This document shows positions 9,032-16,124 of a stretch of 64,000 nucleotides of DNA, one piece after another. A program made the translations under genes and the position numbers. The notes beneath the pieces were generated by a model. The model was given only the letters and a program-made list of their open reading frames with translations, did not search any database and was not told the origin of the DNA. Position 1 is the stretch's first letter. Each line of letters opens with the position of its first letter. The stretch comes from Erythrobacter sp. F6033. GTDB lineage: Bacteria > Pseudomonadota > Alphaproteobacteria > Sphingomonadales > Sphingomonadaceae. The stretch spans positions 2,108,001 through 2,172,000 of the forward strand of contig NZ_JALKAZ010000001.1 in assembly GCF_023016005.1 (NCBI RefSeq), given 5' to 3'.

Positions 9032-9259
9032 CTAATCGAGATCAAGATCGCCAATAGGCGGCAGTTGAGTGCCGCAAAAGGGGCAAAAGCTGATAGCGAT
9101 TATGCTCGAAGCATAACCATCCTTTCCATCTCGAACTGGCAATCCATAGCCGCCCCGAACGGGATTGATTAACGCATCAGGACACGCATCACGATCTGAA
9201 TGTTGATCACAGACTTGATTTTGATCGTACGAAAACCGTTCGCAACAATAATCAGCCAT
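9032..9259 (-). CDS. Small Cys-rich protein (DUF6980-like, probable metal-binding)
   Basis: A 75-residue protein with six cysteines: CC at 5-6, C17, C26 and a C-terminal CPFCG knuckle at 59-63. The pattern (paired Cys, CPDAL, then FCPFCGTQLP) resembles small bacterial proteins that I recall as DUF6980, with a likely zinc ribbon. The ATG at 9259 overlaps the end of map by 8 bp (ATGGCTGA), so it is translationally coupled to map. A longer in-frame start at 9310 would lie inside map and is unlikely. Function unknown. Confidence 0.7.
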   Translation of the reverse strand: MADYCCERFSYDQNQVCDQHSDRDACPDALINPVRGGYGLPVRDGKDGYASSIIAISFCPFCGTQLPPIGDLDLD

Positions 9260-10082
9260 AAGGCGGCTTATCCCGTCCCGTCGGGCTTTTCGTGAAAATC
9301 TCCACGCCATCGTCGGTGATCGCCAGTGAATGCTCGAACTGTGCGGATAGCGACTTGTCGCGCGTTACGGCGGTCCAGCCGTCGCCCAGCACTTTGGCCC
9401 ATGGCTTGCCGAGGTTGATCATCGGCTCGATGGTGAAGAACATGCCGGGTTTCAGCTCCGGCCCCGTGCCTGCCTTTGCTGCGTGCACCACTTCGGGCGC
9501 ATCGTGGAACAACCGGCCCAGACCATGCCCGCAAAATTCGCGCACCACGCCGTAACGGAACTGTTTCGCGTGCGCCTCAATCGCTGCGCCAATATCGCCC
9601 AGCCGCGCGCCCGGTTTGCCCGCCGCTTCGATACCCAGCATCAGGCATTCGTATGTCACATCGACCAGCCGCTTGGCTTTGATCGACGGTTCGCCTGCAT
9701 AGAACATGCGGCTCGTGTCGCCGTGCCAACCATCCAGCAGCGGGGTCACATCCACGTTGAGGATATCGCCCTCTTTCAGCACTTTATCCGACGGAATACC
9801 GTGGCAGATCACATGATTGATCGAGATACAGCAGGAATGCGCATAGCCGCGATAGCCGAGCGTCGCGGGCACCGCGCCTGCATCCAGCGTCATTTCGCGC
9901 ACGCGATCATCAATTTGCGCAGTTGTTACGCCCGGCACCACCAGATCGGCGACTTCGTCAAGGATCGTCGCGGCAAGGCGGCCTGCCTTGCGCATCCCAT
10001 CGAAGCCTTCTTCGGTGTGCAGCTTGATCGTGCCGTCGCGGTAAACGGTGTCGGTGGACTCTACGAGTTGATATTCAGTCAT
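9252..10082 (-). CDS. map: Methionine aminopeptidase, type I
   Basis: It removes the initiator methionine from nascent proteins in the cytosol. The 276 residues are typical of type Ia with a short N-terminal extension. Metal-site blocks visible include HVICHGIPSD, NVDVTPLLDGWHGDTSRMF (the two Asp ligands), FCGHGLGRLFHDAPEV (His ligand and catalytic His) and FTIEPMINLG (Glu), with the last Glu in the QFEHSLAIT segment. All ligands are present. The 3' end overlaps the start of the small Cys-rich gene. It is divergent from nothing close upstream and follows a lipoprotein gene on the same strand with a ~30 bp gap. Confidence 0.96.
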   Translation of the reverse strand: MTEYQLVESTDTVYRDGTIKLHTEEGFDGMRKAGRLAATILDEVADLVVPGVTTAQIDDRVREMTLDAGAVPATLGYRGYAHSCCISINHVICHGIPSDKVLKEGDILNVDVTPLLDGWHGDTSRMFYAGEPSIKAKRLVDVTYECLMLGIEAAGKPGARLGDIGAAIEAHAKQFRYGVVREFCGHGLGRLFHDAPEVVHAAKAGTGPELKPGMFFTIEPMINLGKPWAKVLGDGWTAVTRDKSLSAQFEHSLAITDDGVEIFTKSPTGRDKPPYG

Positions 10083-10114
10083 GCGCGTTATGTAGCGAAG
10101 GTCGGCGAAGATTT

Positions 10115-10972
10115 CTACTTCGCCGAGAACGCCTCGCGATATTCAGGCTTCAATGCGCTGATAACCGCCTGCGTTACGGGCAGAGTGAATTCGAAATCAC
10201 CTTCTGCATATGCGCCCGCAATGTATGGCGCGTAATAAACGCCGAGGCGGTCAAACTTTGCACCATTCGACGATCCGATGAACAGCACGGTTTCGTCCAT
10301 CGTCACGCATTGATCAGGCCATTCGCCGTCGCTTTGGGTAACCGGTTCGCCGCGCCGCTTCGCGCGCTCTTTATTGAGCATGGTGCAGGCCGTATCGCCG
10401 ATCGCGGCATCAAGGCTGTCCAAAGACGCAAACATCTCTTTCGGTTCGATCGAAGCCTCCGCTTCCCGGTCCCAGACTATCGACCCGCGACCGGAATTGC
10501 CATGCGCGCCGCCAGTATACATATAGAACCCACTCGACAGGCTCAGAAAACGCGGCAAGTCGGCAACGACGTCCCAGCTCAATTCGAATGAAAGGTTACG
10601 GCAGGATGCCGAGTCAGCCGGGCAATCGGCAAGCGCTTCTGCCCACCATTCTTTTTGCTCAGCCAGCTGTTTATCGCGCTGCTTCTCCAGCTCTGCTGCC
10701 AAAGCAGGGATTTCGGCGACTTCGCCGGGCCAGGAATAGGAAAACTCGCGTGAACCTCTTTCGCCGCCAGCGTCTCCCTTGGAGTTATTTTCGTACGTCA
10801 CTCTTCCGGCGATTGGCTTATCCGGCGTTTCCGGCGGCGCGGGCGGAGTTGCATCAGCATTCGCAGCGGCATCGGGTGTTTCGACGCCCGTTTCCTCGCC
10901 AACATCTTCGGGAGAGGAACACGCCGCCAATGCCAATGTCGCGGCCCCTGCAAGCATATGTTTGATCATCAT
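10115..10972 (-). CDS. Lipoprotein with RsiV/PdaC-like domain (DUF4163/DUF3298 type)
   Basis: About 285 residues. The N-terminus has a signal sequence ending in a lipobox (ALAACSS), then a Pro/Ala/Glu-rich linker to about residue 60. The body contains FYMYTGGAHGNSG, the hallmark TGGAHG motif of the DUF4163/DUF3298 pair found in RsiV and in peptidoglycan-associated proteins, and a C-terminal YAPYIAGAYAEGDFEFTLP segment typical of DUF3298. It is therefore an envelope lipoprotein, and by family it may bind cell-wall components. I prefer one of the tandem ATGs at 10972/10969 over the GTG/ATG at 10984. It is divergent from the M17 aminopeptidase gene, with starts about 60 bp apart. Confidence 0.85.
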   Translation of the reverse strand: MMIKHMLAGAATLALAACSSPEDVGEETGVETPDAAANADATPPAPPETPDKPIAGRVTYENNSKGDAGGERGSREFSYSWPGEVAEIPALAAELEKQRDKQLAEQKEWWAEALADCPADSASCRNLSFELSWDVVADLPRFLSLSSGFYMYTGGAHGNSGRGSIVWDREAEASIEPKEMFASLDSLDAAIGDTACTMLNKERAKRRGEPVTQSDGEWPDQCVTMDETVLFIGSSNGAKFDRLGVYYAPYIAGAYAEGDFEFTLPVTQAVISALKPEYREAFSAK

Positions 10973-11033
10973 ATTCCCTCCCAAATCTCAATTCGCGCGT
11001 GACAAGCCGCAGATCGCACCTAATTACATAATC

Positions 11034-12419
11034 ATGACTGAAATTACCGATTTGATCCAGCCCGATCGCGGGCAAGACGCAACCCCCATCCACCTCACCA
11101 CGGCGGCGGGTTTTGACGAATACGCCAAAACCTTAAGCGCTGGTCAGCGCGCCAGCCTGTCTGCGCAACAGTTTGAAGGCGGCGCGGGTCAGGTTGGGAT
11201 TGTGACAGATGGCGATGGTTTCTTTGCCGTAGGGGGCGTGGTCGATCCTGAAAACCTGTCGAGCTATTGCCTTGCTGCTCTCGCGGACAAGCTGCCCGAA
11301 GGTACCTACCGTCTTGCCAATGCCGAAGCGGGCGCAGCGATGTTCGGTTGGCTCACCGCGCATTACAGCTTCACGCGCTATAAAGATGATGAAAAAGCAG
11401 TCGGCCCGAGGGTGCTTTTGACCGAACAGGTCGGTCGCCTACCAAGCTATATGGCCGAAGCCGAGGCCGAGATGCTGGTGCGTGATCTCGTCAACACTCC
11501 TGCCGAAGATATGGGGCCAGCCGCACTTGAGGCCGAGTGCGAGAAGCTCGCCAAGGCGCATGGTGCAAAGCTTGATGTGACAAAGGGTGATAGTCTGGAA
11601 CAGGGCTATCCCATGGTGCACGCCGTTGGCCGCGCCGCCGCCCGCCACCACGCACCGCGGATCATGCACCTGACATGGGGCAAGGAAAGTGACCCCGTGC
11701 TTGCATTGGTCGGCAAAGGCGTGTGCTTCGACACGGGTGGTTTGAACATCAAACCGGGCAGCGGCATGCGTTTGATGAAGAAAGATATGGGCGGCGCGGC
11801 ACATGTGATCGCGCTTGCTGGTTTGATCATGGCTGCCGGTCTGAAGGTGCGTTTGCATATGCTCGTGCCTGCGGTCGACAATGCCATTTCCGGCCCCGCC
11901 TTCCGGCCGGGAGACGTTTTGGACAGCCGCAAAGGCCTGTCGGTTGAAATCCACAACACCGACGCTGAAGGCCGCCTGATCCTGGGCGATGCTCTCACTC
12001 GAGCAAGCGAGGAACAGCCTGACCTTATCATCGATTTCGCCACGCTAACCGGCGCGGCGCGCGTTGCGCTCGGCCCGGACTACGCAGCGATGATGGCGCG
12101 TAAGGATGAAACCGCACAAGCATTGATTGCAGCGGGCAAAGCCAATGATGACGAGCCGTGGCGGCTTCCGCTGCCAGAGGCGTATCGCGATTATTTGAAG
12201 TCCGACATCGCCGACATCGTCAACGCGCAAAGCAACCCATATGCAGGCGCGAGTGTCGCTGGCCTGTTCCTTGATCGGTTTGTGGGCGAAGGTATCGACT
12301 GGGTACACTTCGACACATTCGCGTGGCGCCCTTACCCCAAACCGGGACGGTCGAAAGGCGGCACAGCTTACGGTCTGCGCGCAGCATGGCACATGCTGAA
12401 AGACCGCTATGGCGCGTAA
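11034..12419 (+). CDS. M17 family leucyl aminopeptidase
   Basis: A 461-residue cytosolic di-metal aminopeptidase. The C-terminal catalytic domain shows VGKGVCFDTGGLNIKPG (metal and Lys site), KKDMGGAA, the NTDAEGRLIL signature (about 308-317, with the Asp/Glu ligands and catalytic Arg) and ATLTGAARVALG. The N-terminal macro-like domain is shorter and diverged, as in the PepA-like proteins of sphingomonads. The true start is the ATG at 11034 (MTEITDL). The reading frame stays open further upstream, but only across the oppositely oriented lipoprotein gene. It is followed on the same strand by an SH3-domain gene, an arrangement seen near NlpC/P60 genes in relatives. Confidence 0.94.
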   Translation: MTEITDLIQPDRGQDATPIHLTTAAGFDEYAKTLSAGQRASLSAQQFEGGAGQVGIVTDGDGFFAVGGVVDPENLSSYCLAALADKLPEGTYRLANAEAGAAMFGWLTAHYSFTRYKDDEKAVGPRVLLTEQVGRLPSYMAEAEAEMLVRDLVNTPAEDMGPAALEAECEKLAKAHGAKLDVTKGDSLEQGYPMVHAVGRAAARHHAPRIMHLTWGKESDPVLALVGKGVCFDTGGLNIKPGSGMRLMKKDMGGAAHVIALAGLIMAAGLKVRLHMLVPAVDNAISGPAFRPGDVLDSRKGLSVEIHNTDAEGRLILGDALTRASEEQPDLIIDFATLTGAARVALGPDYAAMMARKDETAQALIAAGKANDDEPWRLPLPEAYRDYLKSDIADIVNAQSNPYAGASVAGLFLDRFVGEGIDWVHFDTFAWRPYPKPGRSKGGTAYGLRAAWHMLKDRYGA

Positions 12420-12531
12420 AGGAACCGTAATCGTGCGGTGCGCGTTACACGGTTTCTACAGGCGCAAACTTGCCCGATTGGTAAGTTACAGCTAAGCGCG
12501 CGCCACCGGGGGACTAAGGATACCTACGCGA

Positions 12532-12885
12532 ATGAGCGGCACCGACGTGCAGGCAAGCAAATACACCGTGCCAAATGGCGTTCTGGGTCTGAAAGGCCCA
12601 GTTCAAAAGCCTGCGCCCGGCACATTGCCCCTGCGCGGGGACCTTGCCCATATCGCGCTCGCCGGAACACATCTGGCCGCGCATTATGTAATTCCTCATC
12701 CAGGGCGCATTGGCGACGTAGATGTCGAGCTTCATCTGGTCCCCCGTGACGATAGCGACGTGACCGACACTCTGGCTGCCGGAACAGCAATCGAGGTGCT
12801 CGATGTAGCTGGCGATTGGGTTTGGATCTGTGTCGGCGCAGACGGTCCAAGCGGATATTGCAAAGCCGTTTGTCTCGCTGGCTGA
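12532..12885 (+). CDS. Bacterial SH3-domain protein, likely remnant or stand-alone half of an NlpC/P60-type protein
   Basis: A 117-residue protein. RGDLAHIALAGTHLAAHYVIP followed by a beta-rich SH3-like region (EVLDVAGDWVWICVGADG, then GYC) matches the N-terminal part of sphingomonad NlpC/P60 peptidases, as I recall that family (DVALAG...AxHYxxP, then SH3). The Cys/His hydrolase domain that normally follows is absent: translation stops after the SH3 barrel and argC begins 20 bases later. No signal peptide is seen. It is either a truncated relic that kept its frame or an independent ligand-binding protein. Function not established. Confidence 0.6.
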   Translation: MSGTDVQASKYTVPNGVLGLKGPVQKPAPGTLPLRGDLAHIALAGTHLAAHYVIPHPGRIGDVDVELHLVPRDDSDVTDTLAAGTAIEVLDVAGDWVWICVGADGPSGYCKAVCLAG

Positions 12886-12904
12886 AGCCGCTACAAGCGC
12901 GGCC

Positions 12905-13834
12905 ATGACAATCCGTATATTCATCGATGGCGCTGCCGGAACGACCGGTCTGGAAATCCGCGAGCGGCTTGCCGGGCGCAGCGAATTTGAATTGCTGGTA
13001 CTGGAGGATGATCGCCGCAAGGACAAGTCCGCTCGCCGCGACGCGCTACACGAAGCCGATATTGCGATCCTGTGCTTGCCCGATGATGCCGCGCGCGATG
13101 CGGTGGCCTTGGCCGAAGGATCGGGCACCCGCATTATCGATGCATCCAGCGCGCACCGCGTGGCTGATGGCTGGACCTATGGCTTTCCTGAGTTGATCGG
13201 GCATGAAGCGATTGCGAACGCGCAACTTGTCTCCAACCCCGGTTGCTATCCAACTGGTTTTCTCGCGCTCGTCGCACCGCTTGTGCAGGCCTCAGCCTTG
13301 CCAGCCGACTGGCCTTACACCGTCAACGCCGTCAGCGGCTATTCGGGAGGCGGAAACGCTTTGATCGATCGGTTTGAGGAGGATCAGAACATTGCGTTCC
13401 GTGCCTACGGGCTTGCTCTTACGCACAAGCATCTTCCTGAAATGCGTGAATATGCAGGGCTAACCAGCGAACCTGTTTTCTCGCCCAGCGTGGTGCCCGC
13501 CCATCGCGGCATGCTGGTAGATGTCCCTCTGCCTTTGGCGGCAATGCCCGGCGCAGCATCGGCCACTTCCCTCGAAAGCGGGCTTACGGACCACTACGGC
13601 GACAGCGCCATTGTGAAAGTCCATTCGCATCCGACCCCGCCCGCCGAATTGCTTCTTGGCAAGGATGCCGAGCCTTGGGACGGTCTGGCGCTGCATGTCT
13701 TCACCGGCGAAGACGGCACACAAGCCCGCCTGATCGCCATGCTCGACAATCTCGGCAAAGGCGCAAGCGGCGCCGCGATCCAGAATTTGAACATTATGTG
13801 CGGCGTGCCGGAGACGACCGGCTTGCGGCTCTAA
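12905..13834 (+). CDS. argC: N-acetyl-gamma-glutamyl-phosphate reductase, type 2
   Basis: It reduces N-acetyl-glutamyl phosphate to the semialdehyde in arginine biosynthesis, using NADPH. The 309 residues fit the short type-2 ArgC (about 310) rather than type 1 (about 345). The nucleotide-binding start IFIDGAAGTTGLEIRERL, the catalytic SNPGCYPTG (Cys about 114) and HKHLPEM (His) are visible. I chose the ATG at 12905 because the family begins right there, and the upstream extension overlaps the SH3 gene. An IS1595-type element begins 10 bp after the stop. Confidence 0.94.
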   Translation: MTIRIFIDGAAGTTGLEIRERLAGRSEFELLVLEDDRRKDKSARRDALHEADIAILCLPDDAARDAVALAEGSGTRIIDASSAHRVADGWTYGFPELIGHEAIANAQLVSNPGCYPTGFLALVAPLVQASALPADWPYTVNAVSGYSGGGNALIDRFEEDQNIAFRAYGLALTHKHLPEMREYAGLTSEPVFSPSVVPAHRGMLVDVPLPLAAMPGAASATSLESGLTDHYGDSAIVKVHSHPTPPAELLLGKDAEPWDGLALHVFTGEDGTQARLIAMLDNLGKGASGAAIQNLNIMCGVPETTGLRL

Positions 13835-13844
13835 TTATTACCTC

Positions 13845-13881
13845 TGCCCAAAATTTAGGCAATGGTATACATGACAAAGCA
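13845..13881 (+). repeat. Left terminal inverted repeat of the IS1595-type element
   Basis: It reads TGCCCAAAATTTAGGCA (the outer 17 bp) and continues inward to GTATAC and TGACAAAGCA. Reverse-complemented, it aligns with the right end over 36-37 bp, with a perfect 10-bp inner block TGCTTTGTCA, a shared GTATAC and three mismatches plus one indel outside them. Confidence 0.88.
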
Positions 13882-14020
13882 ACGAATCGAAGAAATTGAG
13901 GTTACGCCTGAGATGATTGAGGCGGGGATTTGTTCTCTCGAGCAGGGTCTCGAGGCACTGCCCGCTGCTTCATTGGTTTTGGAGGTTTATAAAGCCATGG
14001 CCGCTGTGCGGCCTCTATAG
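13862..14020 (+). CDS. Small ORF (52 aa) beginning inside the left inverted repeat
   Basis: ATG at 13862 (or 13871), stop TAG at 14018-14020. The translation contains EVTPEMIEAGICSLEQG and ends VYKAMAAVRPL. The VTPEMIEAG...VxKAM layout resembles short hypothetical proteins widespread in alphaproteobacteria, which argues that it is real. Its 3' part runs antisense to the last ~40 codons of the HEPN-like gene, whose tail is low-complexity there. No strong Shine-Dalgarno sequence precedes either start. Function unknown. Confidence 0.5.
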   Translation: MVYMTKQRIEEIEVTPEMIEAGICSLEQGLEALPAASLVLEVYKAMAAVRPL

Positions 14021-14504
14021 TGTTCTGGTACTGAGCGGATTCAATGAGATCGGGCCTCTCACATTCAATCCAGAATTTCACAAGGCAGGCGTTTAGCGTG
14101 ATCGCATCAGATTCAAGGTCATCAAGGGCTTTTATAGAGATCGTATGCTTAAACGCTCTCGCGCTGAAATTTTTGTTTTCATCTGTGACAATCGCTTTTC
14201 CGTCTTCGAAATTTATTCCATTGTGCAACAGGCGGTCACGTATTTTCGTTATTTCCCCGATCCGTTCAAATGCTCGCTCTAGATCATTAGGTACCAGTTG
14301 GCCGCTGGCAGAATAAAATCGCTTAATGGTATCCGCTGCTCCGCGAACACGAACGCCAGAGAATAGCACTTTAGAAGTCAACACTGAGGTGCCTGAGACA
14401 ATCCGGAGTATCTGGTGCATAGTGGCCTCGATCTCGGCGTACCGATGGACAAATTTGCCGAGCGCATACCAATAACCTGCGAAAGAGTGATCTGGGAAAT
14501 CCAT
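13902..14504 (-). CDS. HEPN-like passenger protein of the IS element, unknown function
   Basis: About 200 residues, predicted largely helical. The start YALGKFVHRYAEIEATMHQI and the later TKIRDRLLHNG (Arg89-x4-His94) fit the RX4-6H motif that HEPN-type nucleases and their relatives use as active site. HEPN domains are frequent in toxin-antitoxin, Abi and CRISPR effectors. The last ~45 residues are Pro/Lys/Arg-rich and overlap a plus-strand ORF. I prefer the ATG at 14504 over a GTG at 14513. That start shares a CATG with the divergent ORF at 14503. Base composition looks AT-richer than the flanking argC. Ribonuclease activity is inference from one motif, and it could equally be an inactive helical protein. 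Confidence 0.65.
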   Translation of the reverse strand: MDFPDHSFAGYWYALGKFVHRYAEIEATMHQILRIVSGTSVLTSKVLFSGVRVRGAADTIKRFYSASGQLVPNDLERAFERIGEITKIRDRLLHNGINFEDGKAIVTDENKNFSARAFKHTISIKALDDLESDAITLNACLVKFWIECERPDLIESAQYQNTIEAAQRPWLYKPPKPMKQRAVPRDPARENKSPPQSSQA

Positions 14505-14634
14505 GAAAAACACCGATCAAAAAGAGAAAGAAGTGCTTAAGCGGATGTTGCGGACACCGCCTAAACCAAAGGAAAAGAAAAGGGGGGCAGGCCCGAAAGC
14601 CCACCCCACTAAAAGTCAGAAAAGTTCGGCCTGA
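14503..14634 (+). CDS. Small basic ORF (43 aa) within the IS element
   Basis: ATG 14503, stop TGA 14632-14634. The product is Lys-rich with VLKRMLRTPPKPKEKKRG. The LxRMLxTPPKPxK pattern resembles tiny alphaproteobacterial hypothetical proteins, often phage- or plasmid-borne, which is my reason for listing it. A weak GGGA sits upstream. Its start codon overlaps that of the divergent HEPN-like gene, and its 3' end overlaps the end of the HTH gene by 19 bp. Function unknown. Confidence 0.4.
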   Translation: MKNTDQKEKEVLKRMLRTPPKPKEKKRGAGPKAHPTKSQKSSA

Positions 14635-14810
14635 TTGGGGTCAGTCCCGCGCTTCCCAGTTTTCACTTCGGACACACGTCCTTGGTTCCAACCAAGATCG
14701 GCTGCAATGTCATGCTGAAACTCGCCACTGGCGAGCCTTTGCTTAACTTCGCAGAAGATTTCAGGAGAGTATGGTGCCCTTTCTGGGCGTTTGGGTCGTA
14801 CAAAAATCAC
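14616..14810 (-). CDS. Small helix-turn-helix protein within the IS element
   Basis: A 64-residue protein. GTG start at 14810, preceded by a strong AAAGGA about 8 bases upstream, which decides the start. The central segment (KQRLASGEFQHDIAADLGW, then RVSEVKTGKRG) reads as a helix-turn-helix of the homeodomain/resolvase-like type, suited to DNA binding. It lies 42 bases downstream of an array of hairpins on its own transcript strand and upstream of the HEPN-like gene in the same direction, so it may control that gene or the element. No dimerisation domain is seen. Target unknown. Confidence 0.65.
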   Translation of the reverse strand: MIFVRPKRPERAPYSPEIFCEVKQRLASGEFQHDIAADLGWNQGRVSEVKTGKRGTDPNQAELF

Positions 14811-14851
14811 GGTTTATCCTTTCCGTGTAACGACCGGCTTGACGACGAGAA

Positions 14852-14979
14852 TCCCCTATGTGTAGATGCATGCATCACGGGGACTATCTCGCTCCTGCTA
14901 GCCGGACAAAAGTAAGCAGGAGTTGCCTCGACTAGGCCTCTGGTGTTCGAGCACCGGAGGCCTTGCCATTTGAGGCAAC
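14852..14979 (-). ncRNA. Array of stacked hairpins, candidate structured RNA or leader
   Basis: Three adjacent structures are visible by eye. The first is TCCCC (14852-14856) with GGGGA (14879-14883), enclosing the palindrome GATGCATGCATC. The second is CTCCTGCT (14892-14899) with AGCAGGAG (14915-14922). The third is GTTGCCTC (14922-14929) with GAGGCAAC (14972-14979), enclosing a 12-bp stem AGGCCTCTGGTG (14934-14945) with CACCGGAGGCCT (14952-14963). The helices abut and could stack. On the minus strand the array would form the 5' leader of the HTH gene. It does not fit tRNA or any riboswitch I know, and strand and function are inferred. Confidence 0.5.
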
Positions 14980-15085
14980 CATCCAAAACAAAACAGAAAA
15001 CTTTGCTCGGCGCGAGACGAGACTGTCTGGATTCGCGATTCAACTGGGGATAAATGCGTTCTTAGCGATTCCAGCGCTTGCGTCT

Positions 15086-15105
15086 CTCCCCAATCTTTCG
15101 GGGAG
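15086..15105 (-). other. Hairpin after the transposase gene
   Basis: CTCCCC / GGGGAG arms with an 8-base loop lie 11 bases downstream of the transposase stop (minus strand). There is no U-run after it, so an intrinsic terminator is only possible, not shown. It could also protect the mRNA 3' end. Confidence 0.4.
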
Positions 15106-15116
15106 GCTTCAACCTA

Positions 15117-16100
15117 TCAGGCTGCGACTGCGCTAGTCCGCCGATAGGTCAGGCGCTTGCCAGAGATACCCTTTAGGGCTTCGTCAGCGCGTTCAAAGTC
15201 AGTCAGCTTGCGAGTGTTGTAGCGGAAGTCGAACTCGCCAGTGTAGCGGTGCAAATGCGTTGCCGAGACGTGATGATAAACACCGATGATCCCGCGCTTA
15301 AGAATGGAGAAGAAGCCTTCAATTGTGTTGGTGTGAGAATGCTCGCCGCGCTTGTATTCGCCAAGTGAGTGCTTGACGATGCTGTGCTTACCGAACTCTT
15401 TGCCGACATTCGTATAGCCCGCATGTTCGTCGGTCATGAGGTAAGAATAGCGGTCAACGTTGGTAACGAGAGCGTGGCGCAAGGTTTCGCCAGTTACGCG
15501 CTCAACGTGGATTGAGCGGACTTTACCGCCACGTTCGACAAGCGAGACGACAGGCTGCTTGTTCGCAAATGGGGAGCGACGATTAGCCGAAAAGCGACGT
15601 TGCTGTTTGGCATTGCGGTTCTTGGACTTGCCGCCGACATAAGTTTCATCGGCTTCAACGAATTTGCCAAACCCGCCTAGCGGCTCGTTATCGGTGTCTT
15701 TCATGGCTTCGCGAATGCGGTGCATCATGAACCACGCGGTTTTATAGGTAACACCAAGCATACGCGCCATTTGATGCCCGCTGATGCCCTTCTTGGACGC
15801 ACACAGCATATGTGTAGCCAGAAGCCACTTATTGAGAGGCACCTTGGAGCGTTCAAACACGGTGCCGACTGTGACAGTGTATTGCTTGCGGCAATCATTG
15901 CACTGGACGACGCCCTTGCGGACGGTGCCGCCGGGATGCGCTTTGGTTGACTTACGCTTTTGCGGTGGAAGCCGTTTAGCGTTGTCCGATCCGCAATGGG
16001 GGCACAGCGGACCCTCAGCCCAATGAAGGGCTTCTAGGTGCTCACGTGCTGCATCTTCGTTTTGAAAGCGAGGGGCAAAAATGTCGACTGCGGTTTTCAT
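15117..16100 (-). CDS. IS1595-family transposase (ISXO2-like DDE domain)
   Basis: Full-length, 327 residues. The N-terminal zinc ribbon is formed by CPHC (33-36) and CNDC (67-70), followed by the helix-turn-helix region GISGHQMARMLGVTYKTAW. The ISXO2-like catalytic core has Asp151 (EADETYVGG), Asp224 (TDEHAGY) and HTNTIEG (Asn258/Glu261) followed by KRGIIGVYHHVS. All catalytic positions are present, so the enzyme is predicted active. It transposes the element delimited by the terminal repeats. The start at 16100 lies just inside the right repeat. It is transcribed toward the passenger genes, which are mostly on the same strand. Confidence 0.95.
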   Translation of the reverse strand: MKTAVDIFAPRFQNEDAAREHLEALHWAEGPLCPHCGSDNAKRLPPQKRKSTKAHPGGTVRKGVVQCNDCRKQYTVTVGTVFERSKVPLNKWLLATHMLCASKKGISGHQMARMLGVTYKTAWFMMHRIREAMKDTDNEPLGGFGKFVEADETYVGGKSKNRNAKQQRRFSANRRSPFANKQPVVSLVERGGKVRSIHVERVTGETLRHALVTNVDRYSYLMTDEHAGYTNVGKEFGKHSIVKHSLGEYKRGEHSHTNTIEGFFSILKRGIIGVYHHVSATHLHRYTGEFDFRYNTRKLTDFERADEALKGISGKRLTYRRTSAVAA

Positions 16101-16124
16101 GCATTATCAATGCACTGAATGCCC

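Noticed and set aside
10779..11033. N-terminal extension of the M17 peptidase reading frame
   Set aside because: It runs antisense through the start of a clear lipoprotein gene, and its translation has no family resemblance. The ATG at 11034 is the natural start.
14934..14963. tRNA-like T-arm (TTCGA within a GC stem)
   Set aside because: No acceptor, D or anticodon stems can be drawn around it. It is simply the loop of a 12-bp hairpin.
14807..15043. 78-codon minus-strand ORF over the hairpin array
   Set aside because: The translation looks random, it overlaps the better-supported HTH start, and the bases are better explained by the paired arms.
14811..15116. CRISPR-like repeat array
   Set aside because: The repeats are inverted hairpin arms of different sequence, not regularly spaced direct repeats.
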